Shown: positions 7,600 to 16,488, counted from the first letter of the stretch. The stretch is 64,000 nucleotides of DNA from Alishewanella aestuarii B11 (GCF_000280055.1 NZ_ALAB01000004.1:1-64000), one strand, 5' to 3'. Program-made: numbers and translations. The notes: a model not told the origin generated them from the letters alone.

Positions 7600-9965
7600 T
7601 GCGCTTTCTAAGCTTCCCGTCGAAGATCCTGGCACTGACGCTGGTATTGATGCTGGTGCTGCTGATCGTGATCACCTCTATCTCTGTACAGCGTCTCAAT
7701 GATAGCTTTGCAACCCAGCAACAGTTAAAGCAGCAGGTTGAGCAGCATTTTAGCCAGTATCAACAACTATTGCATAGCCAGTTACAAGCCTGGTTTGATA
7801 GCTTTGCCGAACTAATGCAACTACCAACGCAACAAGGGTTTAGTCAGTTTACCGAGGCTCTGCAACAGCGTTATGACAGCTTTAGCCTATACCTGAATAT
7901 TGAAGCGCTGTGGTTTTTTGCACCCGATCAAGCTGAGCCAGTATTCGCAACCGGTGCACTGCCGGCCGTGCTGGCAGAGATGGTAATCCAGACCAGGCAA
8001 CAACAACGGCCTGTTACCCGCAGTTACTGTGTAGAGCACTGCAGTACTCTGGTCAGTCTGCCGTTATCAGATCGCGATGGCCAGGTCGGCGTATTAATTG
8101 CCAGTCAAACACTGGCTGATATTGTCGTCGCAATGGGGCAGGCATTACGTAGTGAAATCATGATCGTCGCGACTGATGGTCAGGACACCCGAATTTTGTC
8201 TGCCACTTCACGTGCTCCTGTTGCCGCCTTTTCAAAGCTGAACGGCACCATCGGACTGTTTAATACCGATCAAAGCCCGTTCTACATATACTCTTTACCT
8301 CTGACTGAACAGCAAGGGCAACAGTATGCCTTATTGTTGCTGGAAGATCTCAGTGCCTATCAGAGGGCTAACCAGCAATTTCGCTGGCAATTGATCGGTA
8401 TGGCCTCACTGTGCTTTTTGCTGTTCGCCTGGTTAACCTACTGGTTAACCCGCCGCCTGACCGGTCGCTTATTAAAAGTATCCCGGGTGCTACCACTGTT
8501 GGCTGAACATCAGTTTAAGGCGTTTCGGGCCGCCTTACCGGTGAAAAGCCCGCTGCTGGTCGATGAGGTTGATCGCTTAAGTGAAGTCAGTCAGACCCTG
8601 AGCTTTCAGTTGGAGCAGCTGCAACATGACGTACTGACCCAAACCCGTGAGCTGGAAAATATGGCGATGTTTGACCTGCTAACCGGTCTGGCGAATCGCA
8701 ATATGTTGCAGTTCCAGCTGAAAAAGCGGCTGGCCGCCTTAACACCGACCGGGCACTTTCTCGGACTGTTCTTTCTTGATCTGGACCAGTTTAAACGCGT
8801 AAACGATATTCGCGGCCATGAGCAGGGCGATCAATTGTTAATTGAAGCGGCACAGCGCTTACGGGCCGTGCTGCAAAAAACCGACTTAGCCTGTCGTTTT
8901 GGCGGTGACGAATTTGTGGTGGTCACCGAAGCGGCCGATCTGCAGCAACTGGAGCAGTTGGCGGCACGGTTGGTTGTGGTATTCCGGCAACCGATGCATT
9001 TACAGGGCGAGGAATATCAGTTGAATGTTAGTGTTGGTATCAGTAGCAGCCGGGATGCCAGCCTGAAACCGGATGATCTGGTGCGTCAGGCCGACCTTGC
9101 TATGTATCAGGCTAAGGCTCGCGGCGGCGGTTGCTGGCATTTCTATAGCCAACAGATGTTTGATGCGTTCCAGGATCGTTTGGCATTAGAGCAGGATTTG
9201 AAGCTGGCGCTGAGTTTGCAGCAGTTTGACTTACATTTGCAGCCGAAAATCCGTCTAGCCGACCGGAAATTGGTCGGGTTGGAAGCATTGTTACGTTGGC
9301 AAAGTCCAAGCCGGGGTCTGGTGCCGCCAGACGAATTTATCTCGGTGCTGGAATATGCGCAGTTAATGATCCCGGTTGGCTACTGGGTTATCGAACAGGG
9401 CTTTAGCCTGATGGCTGGCTTACGTCAGGCTGGGCTGGGCGACTTGCAGCTGGCCATTAATCTGTCGCCGGCACAATTAACTGATCCGGGCTTACCGGTG
9501 GTGCTGGAGCAGTTACTGCAGAAATATCAGCTGAACGCTGCGGATTTTGAGTTTGAACTTACTGAGAGTATGCTGGCGAAAAACCTGACCGAGACGATCA
9601 ATAGTATGCAACGCCTGAAAGCCCAGGGCTTTGCCCTGGCGATTGATGACTTTGGTACTGGCTATTCTTCGCTCAGTTATTTACGGCAACTGCCGGTAGA
9701 TACCATCAAAATTGATAAGAGCTTTGTATTTGGCATGCTGGATAATCAGGCCGACTACGACATCATTACCTCGACTATTGCCATGGTCCGCAAGCTGGGC
9801 TTACAGGTCGTGGCGGAAGGCGTGGAAACCCAGGCCCAGGCAAAAAGCTTACTGCAACACCAATGTGATCAGGGCCAGGGCTATTTATTTGCCAGACCAA
9901 TCCCGGCGGCTAATTTGGTGCAAACTCTGACGGAAAATATTAATCAGCTACAACAGTGGCGCTAG
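7599..9965 (+). CDS. membrane-bound GGDEF-EAL protein (c-di-GMP turnover)
   Basis: A 788-aa inner-membrane protein that makes or breaks cyclic di-GMP. A membrane helix at about residues 5-28 and another at about 265-290 flank a periplasmic sensor region of roughly 230 aa. The GGDEF domain has an intact GGDEF at residues 435-439. The EAL domain has EAL at 562-564, the Asp pair of DDFGTGYSS at 683-684, and later VAEGVET. Both domains therefore look catalytically competent. The start at 7599 forms an ATGA overlap with the barrel gene; an upstream in-frame ATG at 7569 would lie within that gene and is less likely. The periplasmic domain probably responds to the products of the two upstream genes. 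Confidence 0.93.
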   Translation: MRFLSFPSKILALTLVLMLVLLIVITSISVQRLNDSFATQQQLKQQVEQHFSQYQQLLHSQLQAWFDSFAELMQLPTQQGFSQFTEALQQRYDSFSLYLNIEALWFFAPDQAEPVFATGALPAVLAEMVIQTRQQQRPVTRSYCVEHCSTLVSLPLSDRDGQVGVLIASQTLADIVVAMGQALRSEIMIVATDGQDTRILSATSRAPVAAFSKLNGTIGLFNTDQSPFYIYSLPLTEQQGQQYALLLLEDLSAYQRANQQFRWQLIGMASLCFLLFAWLTYWLTRRLTGRLLKVSRVLPLLAEHQFKAFRAALPVKSPLLVDEVDRLSEVSQTLSFQLEQLQHDVLTQTRELENMAMFDLLTGLANRNMLQFQLKKRLAALTPTGHFLGLFFLDLDQFKRVNDIRGHEQGDQLLIEAAQRLRAVLQKTDLACRFGGDEFVVVTEAADLQQLEQLAARLVVVFRQPMHLQGEEYQLNVSVGISSSRDASLKPDDLVRQADLAMYQAKARGGGCWHFYSQQMFDAFQDRLALEQDLKLALSLQQFDLHLQPKIRLADRKLVGLEALLRWQSPSRGLVPPDEFISVLEYAQLMIPVGYWVIEQGFSLMAGLRQAGLGDLQLAINLSPAQLTDPGLPVVLEQLLQKYQLNAADFEFELTESMLAKNLTETINSMQRLKAQGFALAIDDFGTGYSSLSYLRQLPVDTIKIDKSFVFGMLDNQADYDIITSTIAMVRKLGLQVVAEGVETQAQAKSLLQHQCDQGQGYLFARPIPAANLVQTLTENINQLQQWR

Positions 9966-10021
9966 GGCAGGCTTGCTCTTTTGCCGCTTGAATTTTGGTA
10001 ATAAGTCCTCTAGACTGCCAG

Positions 10022-10135
10022 CGCAACCAAGGGGTGCCCTTCTGAAATATTCGGAGGTGTGCTGAGATGCCGTTTTGGTAAACCCTTAGAACCTGATCCG
10101 GATCATACCGGCGGAGGGATGGTGCTAACTCCCCA
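10022..10135 (+). promoter_or_regulatory. TPP riboswitch (THI element)
   Basis: Thiamine-pyrophosphate-sensing RNA in the leader of the thiamine uptake operon. The diagnostic segments are present in order: GGGGTGCC (10031-10038), CTGAGA (10062-10067), ACCCTT (10082-10087), GAACCTGATC (10089-10098) and CGGAGGGA (10112-10119). Just after the aptamer, AACTCC (10127-10132) is complementary to GGAGTT (10196-10201), which contains the Shine-Dalgarno of the next gene. This suggests that TPP binding shuts off translation. No T-tract terminator is evident in the leader. Confidence 0.96.
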
Positions 10136-10207
10136 AAAAGCGTGCCTGTGACTTTCGTGTCCTGAGCCATGCTGTGTGATCCGCTACATCTATTCGGAGT
10201 TGATCAC

Positions 10208-12286
10208 ATGCTGTTTCGTATTTCTGCATTATCTCTGGCGTTAAGCGCTGCCATAGCGGTCAGCGCAACCGAAGCTGAACTTGAACATATCACGGTAAAA
10301 GGCGATTTCCGGCAACAGGATCTGCAACGTCTGGCGGGCAGTGTGGCGGTTTTATCCGAGCAGGATTTACAGCGCCAGTCGGTACAACACCTGGATGACG
10401 CACTGCGGCAATTCGCCAATGTCAACTTTGCTGCCGGGGCGTCCCGTGGCCGTTTTTTACAGGTGCGGGGTATTGGCGAGCGCAGCGAATTTATTGATGT
10501 GATTAACCCATCGGTGGGCATTCTGATTGATGGCATCGACTATGCCGGCTTGGGGATCAGCAGTCTGGCGCATCCGGAGCAACTGGAAATCTTCCGTGGC
10601 CCGGAAGCCACCCGTTTTGGTACCAATGCGCTGGCTGGCATGGTAAATCTGACCAGTAAGGCGCCTAGCGCCGTGGCGGAAGGGAAGGTCAGTGCCACTG
10701 TGGCTAACTACGATAGCTGGCAGTTAACCGGGGTCTATAGTGCGCCGATCAGTGAACAGCTGGCGTACAGCCTGACGCTGGATCAGAATAAATCAGCGGG
10801 TTTTATAAACAATGCCTATCTGAACCGCGATGACACCAATAATCTGGATGAATTTACTGCCCGGCTGCGCCTTGATTATCAGGCGTTAGCTGAGCTGAAA
10901 CTCGGCTTTACCGCGCATTTGATTGATCAGCAAAATGGTTACGACGCCTTTTCACTGGATCGTAACCGCACCACCTTATCCGATGAGCCCGGGCAGGACA
11001 AATTACGTAGCAAAGCAGTAGCTGTGACAGCCGACTACCATGGGCTGGCGCTGGCGGATATGTTTACCCAGCTGAGCTATCTGAACGCGGATTCGGATTA
11101 TGGCTTTGATGAAGACTGGAGTTATGTTGGTATCCATCCCTGGGGTTACTCCTATCAGGATCGTTACCTGCGCGGCCGTGAACAATGGACGCTGGATTAC
11201 CGGCTAACCTCTAAAACCGACGGCCAGCTATGGGGGCAAACTGATTGGGTTGTTGGGCTTTATGCCAGTCAACGCGACCTGTCTCTGTCGCGATTACGCC
11301 GGGCCGAGAGTCGCTGGCGTTATTTTGATAGCAGCCTGGAGCGGCGTAATCTGGCGCTTTATGCTGAAACCCAAAGCCCACTGACCGACAAGCTGACGCT
11401 GGTGCTGGGTGGACGTGTCGAGCGCTACCGCGATGATTATCTGGACTCGGGTAATATTAGTTTACGCCCGAACGAAACCCTGTGGGGCGGTAAAATCAGC
11501 CTGAACTATCAGCTGAATCAGCAAGCGATGCTGTATGGCTTGTTATCACGCGGTTATAAGGTGGGCGGGATCAATGGTGAGGCTCTGGCGAGAGCCGGCG
11601 AAGATCGTTTTGCGCAACTGGCTGAAAAAGCCAGCTTTAAGTCAGAGAGCTTGCTCAATGCTGAGTTTGGCGTCAAGGGTAGTGCTGCCGATGGCAGTTT
11701 AACCACCCGGGTGGCTGCGTTTTATATGTGGCGGGATGATATGCAGGTTAAGGGTTGGTTAAATCCGGATCTGGGCCCGGAGTTTGCCGGTTTTATCGAT
11801 AATGCTGCCAGTGGCCGTAACTATGGTCTGGAGGCCGAAACCCGACTGCTGTTGTCACCAAGTACACAACTTTTTGTCAATCTTGGCTATTTGCAAAGCA
11901 AATTGGGTCGTTACCAGACCGACAGTGGCCTGGATATGACCGGCCGCGATCAGGCGCATGCGCCACGTGTTAACTACAGTGTCGGTGCCGACTGGTATCT
12001 GACTGAACAGCTGACGCTGCAAGCGGGCGTGCAGGGCAACAGTGGTTTCTACTACTCAGATGGTCATAATGCTAAAGCCGGTAGCAGCCAACTGCTGAAT
12101 CTGCAGCTTGGCTATCAGCTGGCACAGTGGGAGCTGGCAGTATGGCTGCGCAATGCGCTGGATAAAGATGTTGGGGTGCGGGGATTCTATTTTGGCAATG
12201 ATCCCCGTGATGAATATGCGCCCCATGTTTATGAACAGTTTGCTGAACCGCGCCGCTTCGGTGCCACTATCAGCTATAGCTTCTAA
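10208..12286 (+). CDS. TonB-dependent receptor, probable thiamine transporter
   Basis: A 692-aa outer-membrane receptor that would use TonB energy to import thiamine or a derivative. The signal peptide is residues 1-22 or so (LALSAAIAVSATEA), followed by a TonB-box-like stretch (EHITVKGDF). The plug domain spans about residues 40-150 (VLIDGIDY, EIFRGPEATRFGTNALAGMVNL), and the barrel ends SYSF. Start 10208 is chosen because GGAGT sits 8 bases upstream and a signal peptide follows directly; an upstream in-frame ATG at 10169 would add a non-signal leader. The substrate is inferred from the TPP riboswitch and the three downstream thiamine genes, not from the receptor itself. Confidence 0.9.
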   Translation: MLFRISALSLALSAAIAVSATEAELEHITVKGDFRQQDLQRLAGSVAVLSEQDLQRQSVQHLDDALRQFANVNFAAGASRGRFLQVRGIGERSEFIDVINPSVGILIDGIDYAGLGISSLAHPEQLEIFRGPEATRFGTNALAGMVNLTSKAPSAVAEGKVSATVANYDSWQLTGVYSAPISEQLAYSLTLDQNKSAGFINNAYLNRDDTNNLDEFTARLRLDYQALAELKLGFTAHLIDQQNGYDAFSLDRNRTTLSDEPGQDKLRSKAVAVTADYHGLALADMFTQLSYLNADSDYGFDEDWSYVGIHPWGYSYQDRYLRGREQWTLDYRLTSKTDGQLWGQTDWVVGLYASQRDLSLSRLRRAESRWRYFDSSLERRNLALYAETQSPLTDKLTLVLGGRVERYRDDYLDSGNISLRPNETLWGGKISLNYQLNQQAMLYGLLSRGYKVGGINGEALARAGEDRFAQLAEKASFKSESLLNAEFGVKGSAADGSLTTRVAAFYMWRDDMQVKGWLNPDLGPEFAGFIDNAASGRNYGLEAETRLLLSPSTQLFVNLGYLQSKLGRYQTDSGLDMTGRDQAHAPRVNYSVGADWYLTEQLTLQAGVQGNSGFYYSDGHNAKAGSSQLLNLQLGYQLAQWELAVWLRNALDKDVGVRGFYFGNDPRDEYAPHVYEQFAEPRRFGATISYSF

Positions 12287-12297
12287 TGGAGGTTCGA

Positions 12298-12546
12298 ATG
12301 CAACTCTCAGTTGAAATTAGTAAGTATCCGCTGGCCGAGGATTATAAAGGCCCTATTCTGGCCTTTCTTGGGCAGTTAGCGCAGGAGACGGAGATTGAAG
12401 TGCTGACCAATACCATGAGCACCCAGATCTTTGGTGAATACGACGCTGTGATGCAAGCCTTACAGCGTTGTATGCGCTGGTCGATGGAGCACTACGGTAA
12501 GCTGGTGTTTGTCTGTAAGTTTATTCCCGGTGATTTGCGGCCATGA
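12298..12546 (+). CDS. YkoF/MTH1187-like thiamine-binding protein
   Basis: An 82-aa protein resembling the single ferredoxin-like thiamine-binding fold of the YkoF/MTH1187 (DUF77) group. It begins MQLSVEISKYPL, includes TNTMSTQIFGEYD, and ends in a FVCKF strand. No signal peptide is present, so it should act in the cytoplasm. Start 12298 is preferred over 12286: TGGAGGT lies at the right spacing before 12298, while 12286 overlaps the upstream stop. It overlaps pnuT by 4 bases (ATGA). In a TPP-controlled operon it may buffer or hand over incoming thiamine. Confidence 0.8.
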   Translation: MQLSVEISKYPLAEDYKGPILAFLGQLAQETEIEVLTNTMSTQIFGEYDAVMQALQRCMRWSMEHYGKLVFVCKFIPGDLRP

Positions 12547-13172
12547 ATGAACTGCTGAGCAAGCTGATTGCCGACTGGCAACTGTTACACAGTATCGAGC
12601 TGGTGGCGACGGTACTGGCGATAGCCTATGTGTTACTGGCCCTGAAGCAGAGCATCTGGTGTTGGCCGGCGGCCTTGCTCAGCACCTTACTTTTTACTCA
12701 TGTGATGTGGGATTCTGCGTTGTTATCCGATGCGCTGCTGCATCTGTATTATGCCGGTATGGCCTTGTATGGTTGGTGGCGCTGGCAGCAACTGAAGCAG
12801 CAACCCGGGCAGGCTCATACCGTGTTTGAATGGGCCTGGCAGCGTCATTTATTACTGATCAGCCTGACCGCCATGGGCGGTCTGGCATTAGGCTACCTGA
12901 TGGCCAATTATACCCGGGCTGACTTTGCCTATCTGGATGCTCAAACCACAGCCTTTAGCCTGGTAGCCACCTGGCTGGTCGCGAAAAAGCTGTTATCAAA
13001 CTGGCTATACTGGGTGGTGATTGATGCCGTGTCGATCTTTATCTATGCGCAAAAACATCTGTATTTTCTGACCGCGTTGTTTATGCTGTATACCATTATT
13101 GCCGTAGTGGGATATTTTGCATGGCGCAGCCATTATCAACTGCAGCTGACATTGCACAGCAAGACGCTGTAA
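12543..13172 (+). CDS. pnuT: PnuT thiamine transporter (PnuC family)
   Basis: An inner-membrane facilitator of the PnuC family, 209 aa with about seven hydrophobic segments. The family signature YGWWRW is at about residues 77-82, and WCWPAALLSTLLF is another typical stretch. PnuC members carry nicotinamide riboside; those in TPP-riboswitch operons (PnuT) carry thiamine, trapped afterwards by phosphorylation. The context here fits PnuT. The gene starts on an ATGA overlap with the YkoF-like gene, and its 3' end overlaps the kinase-like gene by up to 52 bases. Confidence 0.9.
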   Translation: MNELLSKLIADWQLLHSIELVATVLAIAYVLLALKQSIWCWPAALLSTLLFTHVMWDSALLSDALLHLYYAGMALYGWWRWQQLKQQPGQAHTVFEWAWQRHLLLISLTAMGGLALGYLMANYTRADFAYLDAQTTAFSLVATWLVAKKLLSNWLYWVVIDAVSIFIYAQKHLYFLTALFMLYTIIAVVGYFAWRSHYQLQLTLHSKTL

Positions 13173-14032
13173 GGCAGCTTTGCGAACAACTGGAGTTTTT
13201 TCAGCAGCACCCGCCGCTGGAGATCCGGCCCCTGGCTGCCGGCCAGAGTAATCTGAACTACTATCTGCGTACTGCGCGTGGCGAATATGTGCTGCGGCGC
13301 TATGCCCGCCAACTTGGTATATGCCGGCAGCAGGAGTTTCGTTGCCAACAGGCTGCTGCCGCTAAACAGATCGCTGCCACACCTTTGCTGCTGCATAACC
13401 ATCAGCAACTGCTGATTTCGGAGTTTCTTCCCGGTGGCGAGCCGCTTACGCTTACCGACAGTCGTTTGAGCTTGCTGGCGGATACGTTGGCGATTTTGCA
13501 TAACCTAAGGGTGCAAACGCCACTATTGCAGCCTGCCAGTTACCTGCGGCAACTACTGGCTCAGGGACAGCAGAGTACCCTGCAACCCGCTGCTGACCTT
13601 TTTGCAGCGTTACAACAATGTGCTGAGCAATTAGCGGGGATGGCAACGGATCTGGTGCTCTGTCATCTGGATCTGCACGCCGATAACCTGCTGTGGAATG
13701 GCAATAAAATCTGGTTACTGGATTTTGAGTATAGTCAGCTGTGCGACAACAGCTTTGATTTGGCGGCGATTATGCTGCATTTTGAGCTGACAACAGCGCA
13801 GCAGCAAAGATTGTTGAACCAATATAGCGCACAGCGGCGCTATCCGGACCGGCATACCGCAGAGCGTTTGGCAGCGACCTTGCCACAACGCCTGCGACTG
13901 GCAAAATGCCTGTATAGTGGCTTTTGCTGGCTTTGGTATCAGGCCACGCCTGCCCTGCACGAAAGGGCAAACAGTTGGCAGCAGAGATTACAGCAGTTAC
14001 TGCAATCAGAGACCACCGAGCCGTTCCGCTAA
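13121..14032 (+). CDS. thiamine kinase-like phosphotransferase
   Basis: A 303-aa member of the aminoglycoside phosphotransferase/choline kinase fold. The Brenner motif HLDLHADNLL and the metal-binding LLDFEYS are present at about residues 184-207, with an N-terminal lobe carrying AAGQSNLNYYL. It would phosphorylate thiamine arriving through PnuT, as ThiK does in enterobacteria. The only ATG gives a 52-base overlap with pnuT; a shorter version from an alternative codon near the pnuT stop is possible. Its end overlaps the convergent HTH gene by 27 bases. The exact product (TMP or TPP) cannot be told from the sequence. Confidence 0.83.
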   Translation: MAQPLSTAADIAQQDAVRQLCEQLEFFQQHPPLEIRPLAAGQSNLNYYLRTARGEYVLRRYARQLGICRQQEFRCQQAAAAKQIAATPLLLHNHQQLLISEFLPGGEPLTLTDSRLSLLADTLAILHNLRVQTPLLQPASYLRQLLAQGQQSTLQPAADLFAALQQCAEQLAGMATDLVLCHLDLHADNLLWNGNKIWLLDFEYSQLCDNSFDLAAIMLHFELTTAQQQRLLNQYSAQRRYPDRHTAERLAATLPQRLRLAKCLYSGFCWLWYQATPALHERANSWQQRLQQLLQSETTEPFR

Positions 14033-14188
14033 CACCTTGTAGCGTTTGACGTCTTCTTCGGCAAACATCGGTTTACCACTGGCATCTTTTTCCGCTGGCA
14101 CCAATAGGTGTTCGCGGGTTAAGCGTTCGACCCGGATCACCGGAATACCCAATACCTCTGCCACTTGTTCAGTGGTTAATAAACCCAT
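14006..14188 (-). CDS. small helix-turn-helix protein (MerR/excisionase-like)
   Basis: A 60-aa protein made almost wholly of a winged-helix DNA-binding unit of the MerR/excisionase kind: LLTTEQVAEVLGIPVIRVERL is the helix-turn-helix, and FAEEDVKRY is the typical second helix. A GGGAGA ribosome site precedes the ATG. No effector domain follows. It has no phage genes next to it, so a prophage excisionase role is unlikely. The 3' end lies antisense over the last 27 bases of the kinase-like gene. Function unknown. Confidence 0.75.
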   Translation of the reverse strand: MGLLTTEQVAEVLGIPVIRVERLTREHLLVPAEKDASGKPMFAEEDVKRYKVLAERLGGL

Positions 14189-14367
14189 TTTGACTCTCCC
14201 GTTTTTCTTATTATTTGCGATCAGCAGCTACTTTGCATCAGTATAAGTCATGCTGCAAGGGCTGCCAGGTCGGATGTTACAGTGTTTTACATTTTTTTGC
14301 TGGTAGCGGGTTAAAAAAACGTGCTAAATGAAAATGTGTTTATTAACGAAAGCAAAGCGAGGTTAAA

Positions 14368-16488
14368 ATGTTTCTGAAACAGCCGCTGCTGTGGTTTGTT
14401 GCCATCCTCAGCGTTCCGGTGATGGCCAGCTCAGCAGTATTAACGGAGGCGCCACGAGCCGCCAAAGTGGATTTTCAGGTGGTCTCACCCCATGGTACCC
14501 GTAACGACCCTTATTATTGGCTGCGTGATGATACGCGTTCTGAGCCAAAAGTCCTGGCGTATTTAGAGCAGGAAAATGCCTGGTACCGTCAATATAGTGC
14601 GGGCTACCAACAACTGACGACGCAACTGACCGAAGAAATTATTGGTCGGGTAAAGCAGGATGATAGCTCTGTCCCTTATCGCAAAGGCGATTACCTGTAC
14701 TACAGCCGCTATGAAACCGGTAAAGAGTATCCGATCTACGCCCGTAAGGCGGCGAGCGGCGGCGCTGAACAAGTGTTGCTGGATGTGAATCAACTGGCCG
14801 AGGGCAAGGATTTCTATCAGGTCGCTAATCTGGCGATCAGCCCGGACCAACAGTTACTGGCCTATATGGAAGATCTGAATGGCCGGCGTCAGTATACGCT
14901 GCGGATACGGGACCTGCGTACCGGCCAGGAATTAACGGATTCCTTAAGCGGGCTCTCGGCAGCCATTGCCTGGTCGGCGGATAGTAAACAGCTGTTTGTG
15001 GTACAGAATGATCCGGTGACCTTGCTTAGTAACAAGGTGCTGCGGCATACCTTGGGTCAGGACCCGGCCAAAGCGGCGCTGGTTTATGAAGAGTCAGACA
15101 ACAGTTTCTATATGTGGGTCAGCAATAGTCAGGATAACCGCTATGTAATGATTCAGCTTGGTAGTACCGTATCTGACGAGATCAGAGTATTGGATGCGGC
15201 TAAAACTGATGGTCAGTTTCAGGTGCTAGCGCCAAGACAGCGTGATTTTAAGTACGGCGCTGAGCATTTGAACGGCCGCTGGATTATCCGTACTGACTGG
15301 GAAGCGCCGAACTATCGGCTGATGACAGTAGCGGCTGATAAAATCGGTGATCGCACGCACTGGCAGCCACTGCTGGCGCATAGCGAGCAGATTTTTATCC
15401 AGAATTTTGAGCTGTTTAATGATTATCTGGCGATCAGTGAGCGCAGTGACGGTTTACAGCGGATCCGGGTGATGCCATGGCAGGATCCTAGCAAAGCCTA
15501 TTATATCAGCTCTGATGAAGCGGCGTATGTAACCGGCTTTGACATGAATGCCGAGCAGAATACCACTCTGCTGCGTTATACCTATACCTCTTTGACCACG
15601 CCGCCCAGCGTCTATCAGCTGGATATGGCAAGCGGTGAGAAGACGCTGTTGAAACAACAGGAAGTGTTAGGTGGCTTCGATAAAGCCAACTATGTGACAG
15701 AGCGGGTATGGGCAACGGCGCAGGATGGTACCCGGATCCCGGTATCACTGCTGTATCGCAAAGGCTTTAAACGGGATGGCTCTGCCCCCCTGTATCAATA
15801 TGCCTATGGCTCTTATGGCATGTCGATGGATCCCTGGTTCCGGGCCAGCGTATTATCGCTGGTGGACCGCGGCTTTGTTTATGCCATAGCCCATATCCGT
15901 GGCGGGCAGGAAATGGGCCGGCATTGGTATGAGCAGGGTAAACTGCTGAATAAAATCAATACCTTTACTGATTTTATTGCCGTTACCGACCATCTGGTAG
16001 CCGAAAAATATGCCGCCAAAGATAAGGTGATTGGTATGGGTGGCAGCGCCGGCGGTTTGCTAATGGGTGCAGTGGCGAATATGGCACCGCAGAAATACCG
16101 GGCGCTGGTCGCACATGTGCCGTTCGTCGATGTGGTGACTACCATGCTGGATGAAAGCATTCCACTGACCACCAACGAGTTTGATGAATGGGGTAACCCG
16201 AAACAGCAACCTTTTTACGATTATATGCTGTCGTACTCGCCCTATGATCAGGTTTCTGCTCAGGCCTATCCGGCTATGCTGGTGACCACAGGTTTACATG
16301 ACTCCCAGGTGCAATATTTTGAGCCGGCAAAGTGGGTCGCCCGCCTGCGCGAGCTGAAAACCGACAACAACCCCTTGCTGTTCCGCACCAATATGGAAGC
16401 CGGACACGGTGGTAAGTCAGGGCGTTTTGCCCGTCTGGCGGAAACGGCTGAAGAATATGCCTTTATTCTGAATCTGCTGGCAAAATAA
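14368..16488 (+). CDS. ptrB: oligopeptidase B, exported (S9 family)
   Basis: Serine peptidase of the prolyl oligopeptidase family, 706 aa. The N-terminal half is the propeller that restricts entry to short peptides; the C-terminal half is the alpha/beta hydrolase domain. The catalytic triad is visible: Ser560 in GGSAGG, Asp645 in GLHDSQ and His680 in EAGHGG. The sequence fits oligopeptidase B, which cuts after basic residues. Unlike the cytoplasmic E. coli enzyme, it has a signal peptide (residues 1 to about 21, ending VMASSA), so it likely degrades peptides in the periplasm. It stands alone, with about 180 bases of upstream leader. Confidence 0.93.
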   Translation: MFLKQPLLWFVAILSVPVMASSAVLTEAPRAAKVDFQVVSPHGTRNDPYYWLRDDTRSEPKVLAYLEQENAWYRQYSAGYQQLTTQLTEEIIGRVKQDDSSVPYRKGDYLYYSRYETGKEYPIYARKAASGGAEQVLLDVNQLAEGKDFYQVANLAISPDQQLLAYMEDLNGRRQYTLRIRDLRTGQELTDSLSGLSAAIAWSADSKQLFVVQNDPVTLLSNKVLRHTLGQDPAKAALVYEESDNSFYMWVSNSQDNRYVMIQLGSTVSDEIRVLDAAKTDGQFQVLAPRQRDFKYGAEHLNGRWIIRTDWEAPNYRLMTVAADKIGDRTHWQPLLAHSEQIFIQNFELFNDYLAISERSDGLQRIRVMPWQDPSKAYYISSDEAAYVTGFDMNAEQNTTLLRYTYTSLTTPPSVYQLDMASGEKTLLKQQEVLGGFDKANYVTERVWATAQDGTRIPVSLLYRKGFKRDGSAPLYQYAYGSYGMSMDPWFRASVLSLVDRGFVYAIAHIRGGQEMGRHWYEQGKLLNKINTFTDFIAVTDHLVAEKYAAKDKVIGMGGSAGGLLMGAVANMAPQKYRALVAHVPFVDVVTTMLDESIPLTTNEFDEWGNPKQQPFYDYMLSYSPYDQVSAQAYPAMLVTTGLHDSQVQYFEPAKWVARLRELKTDNNPLLFRTNMEAGHGGKSGRFARLAETAEEYAFILNLLAK

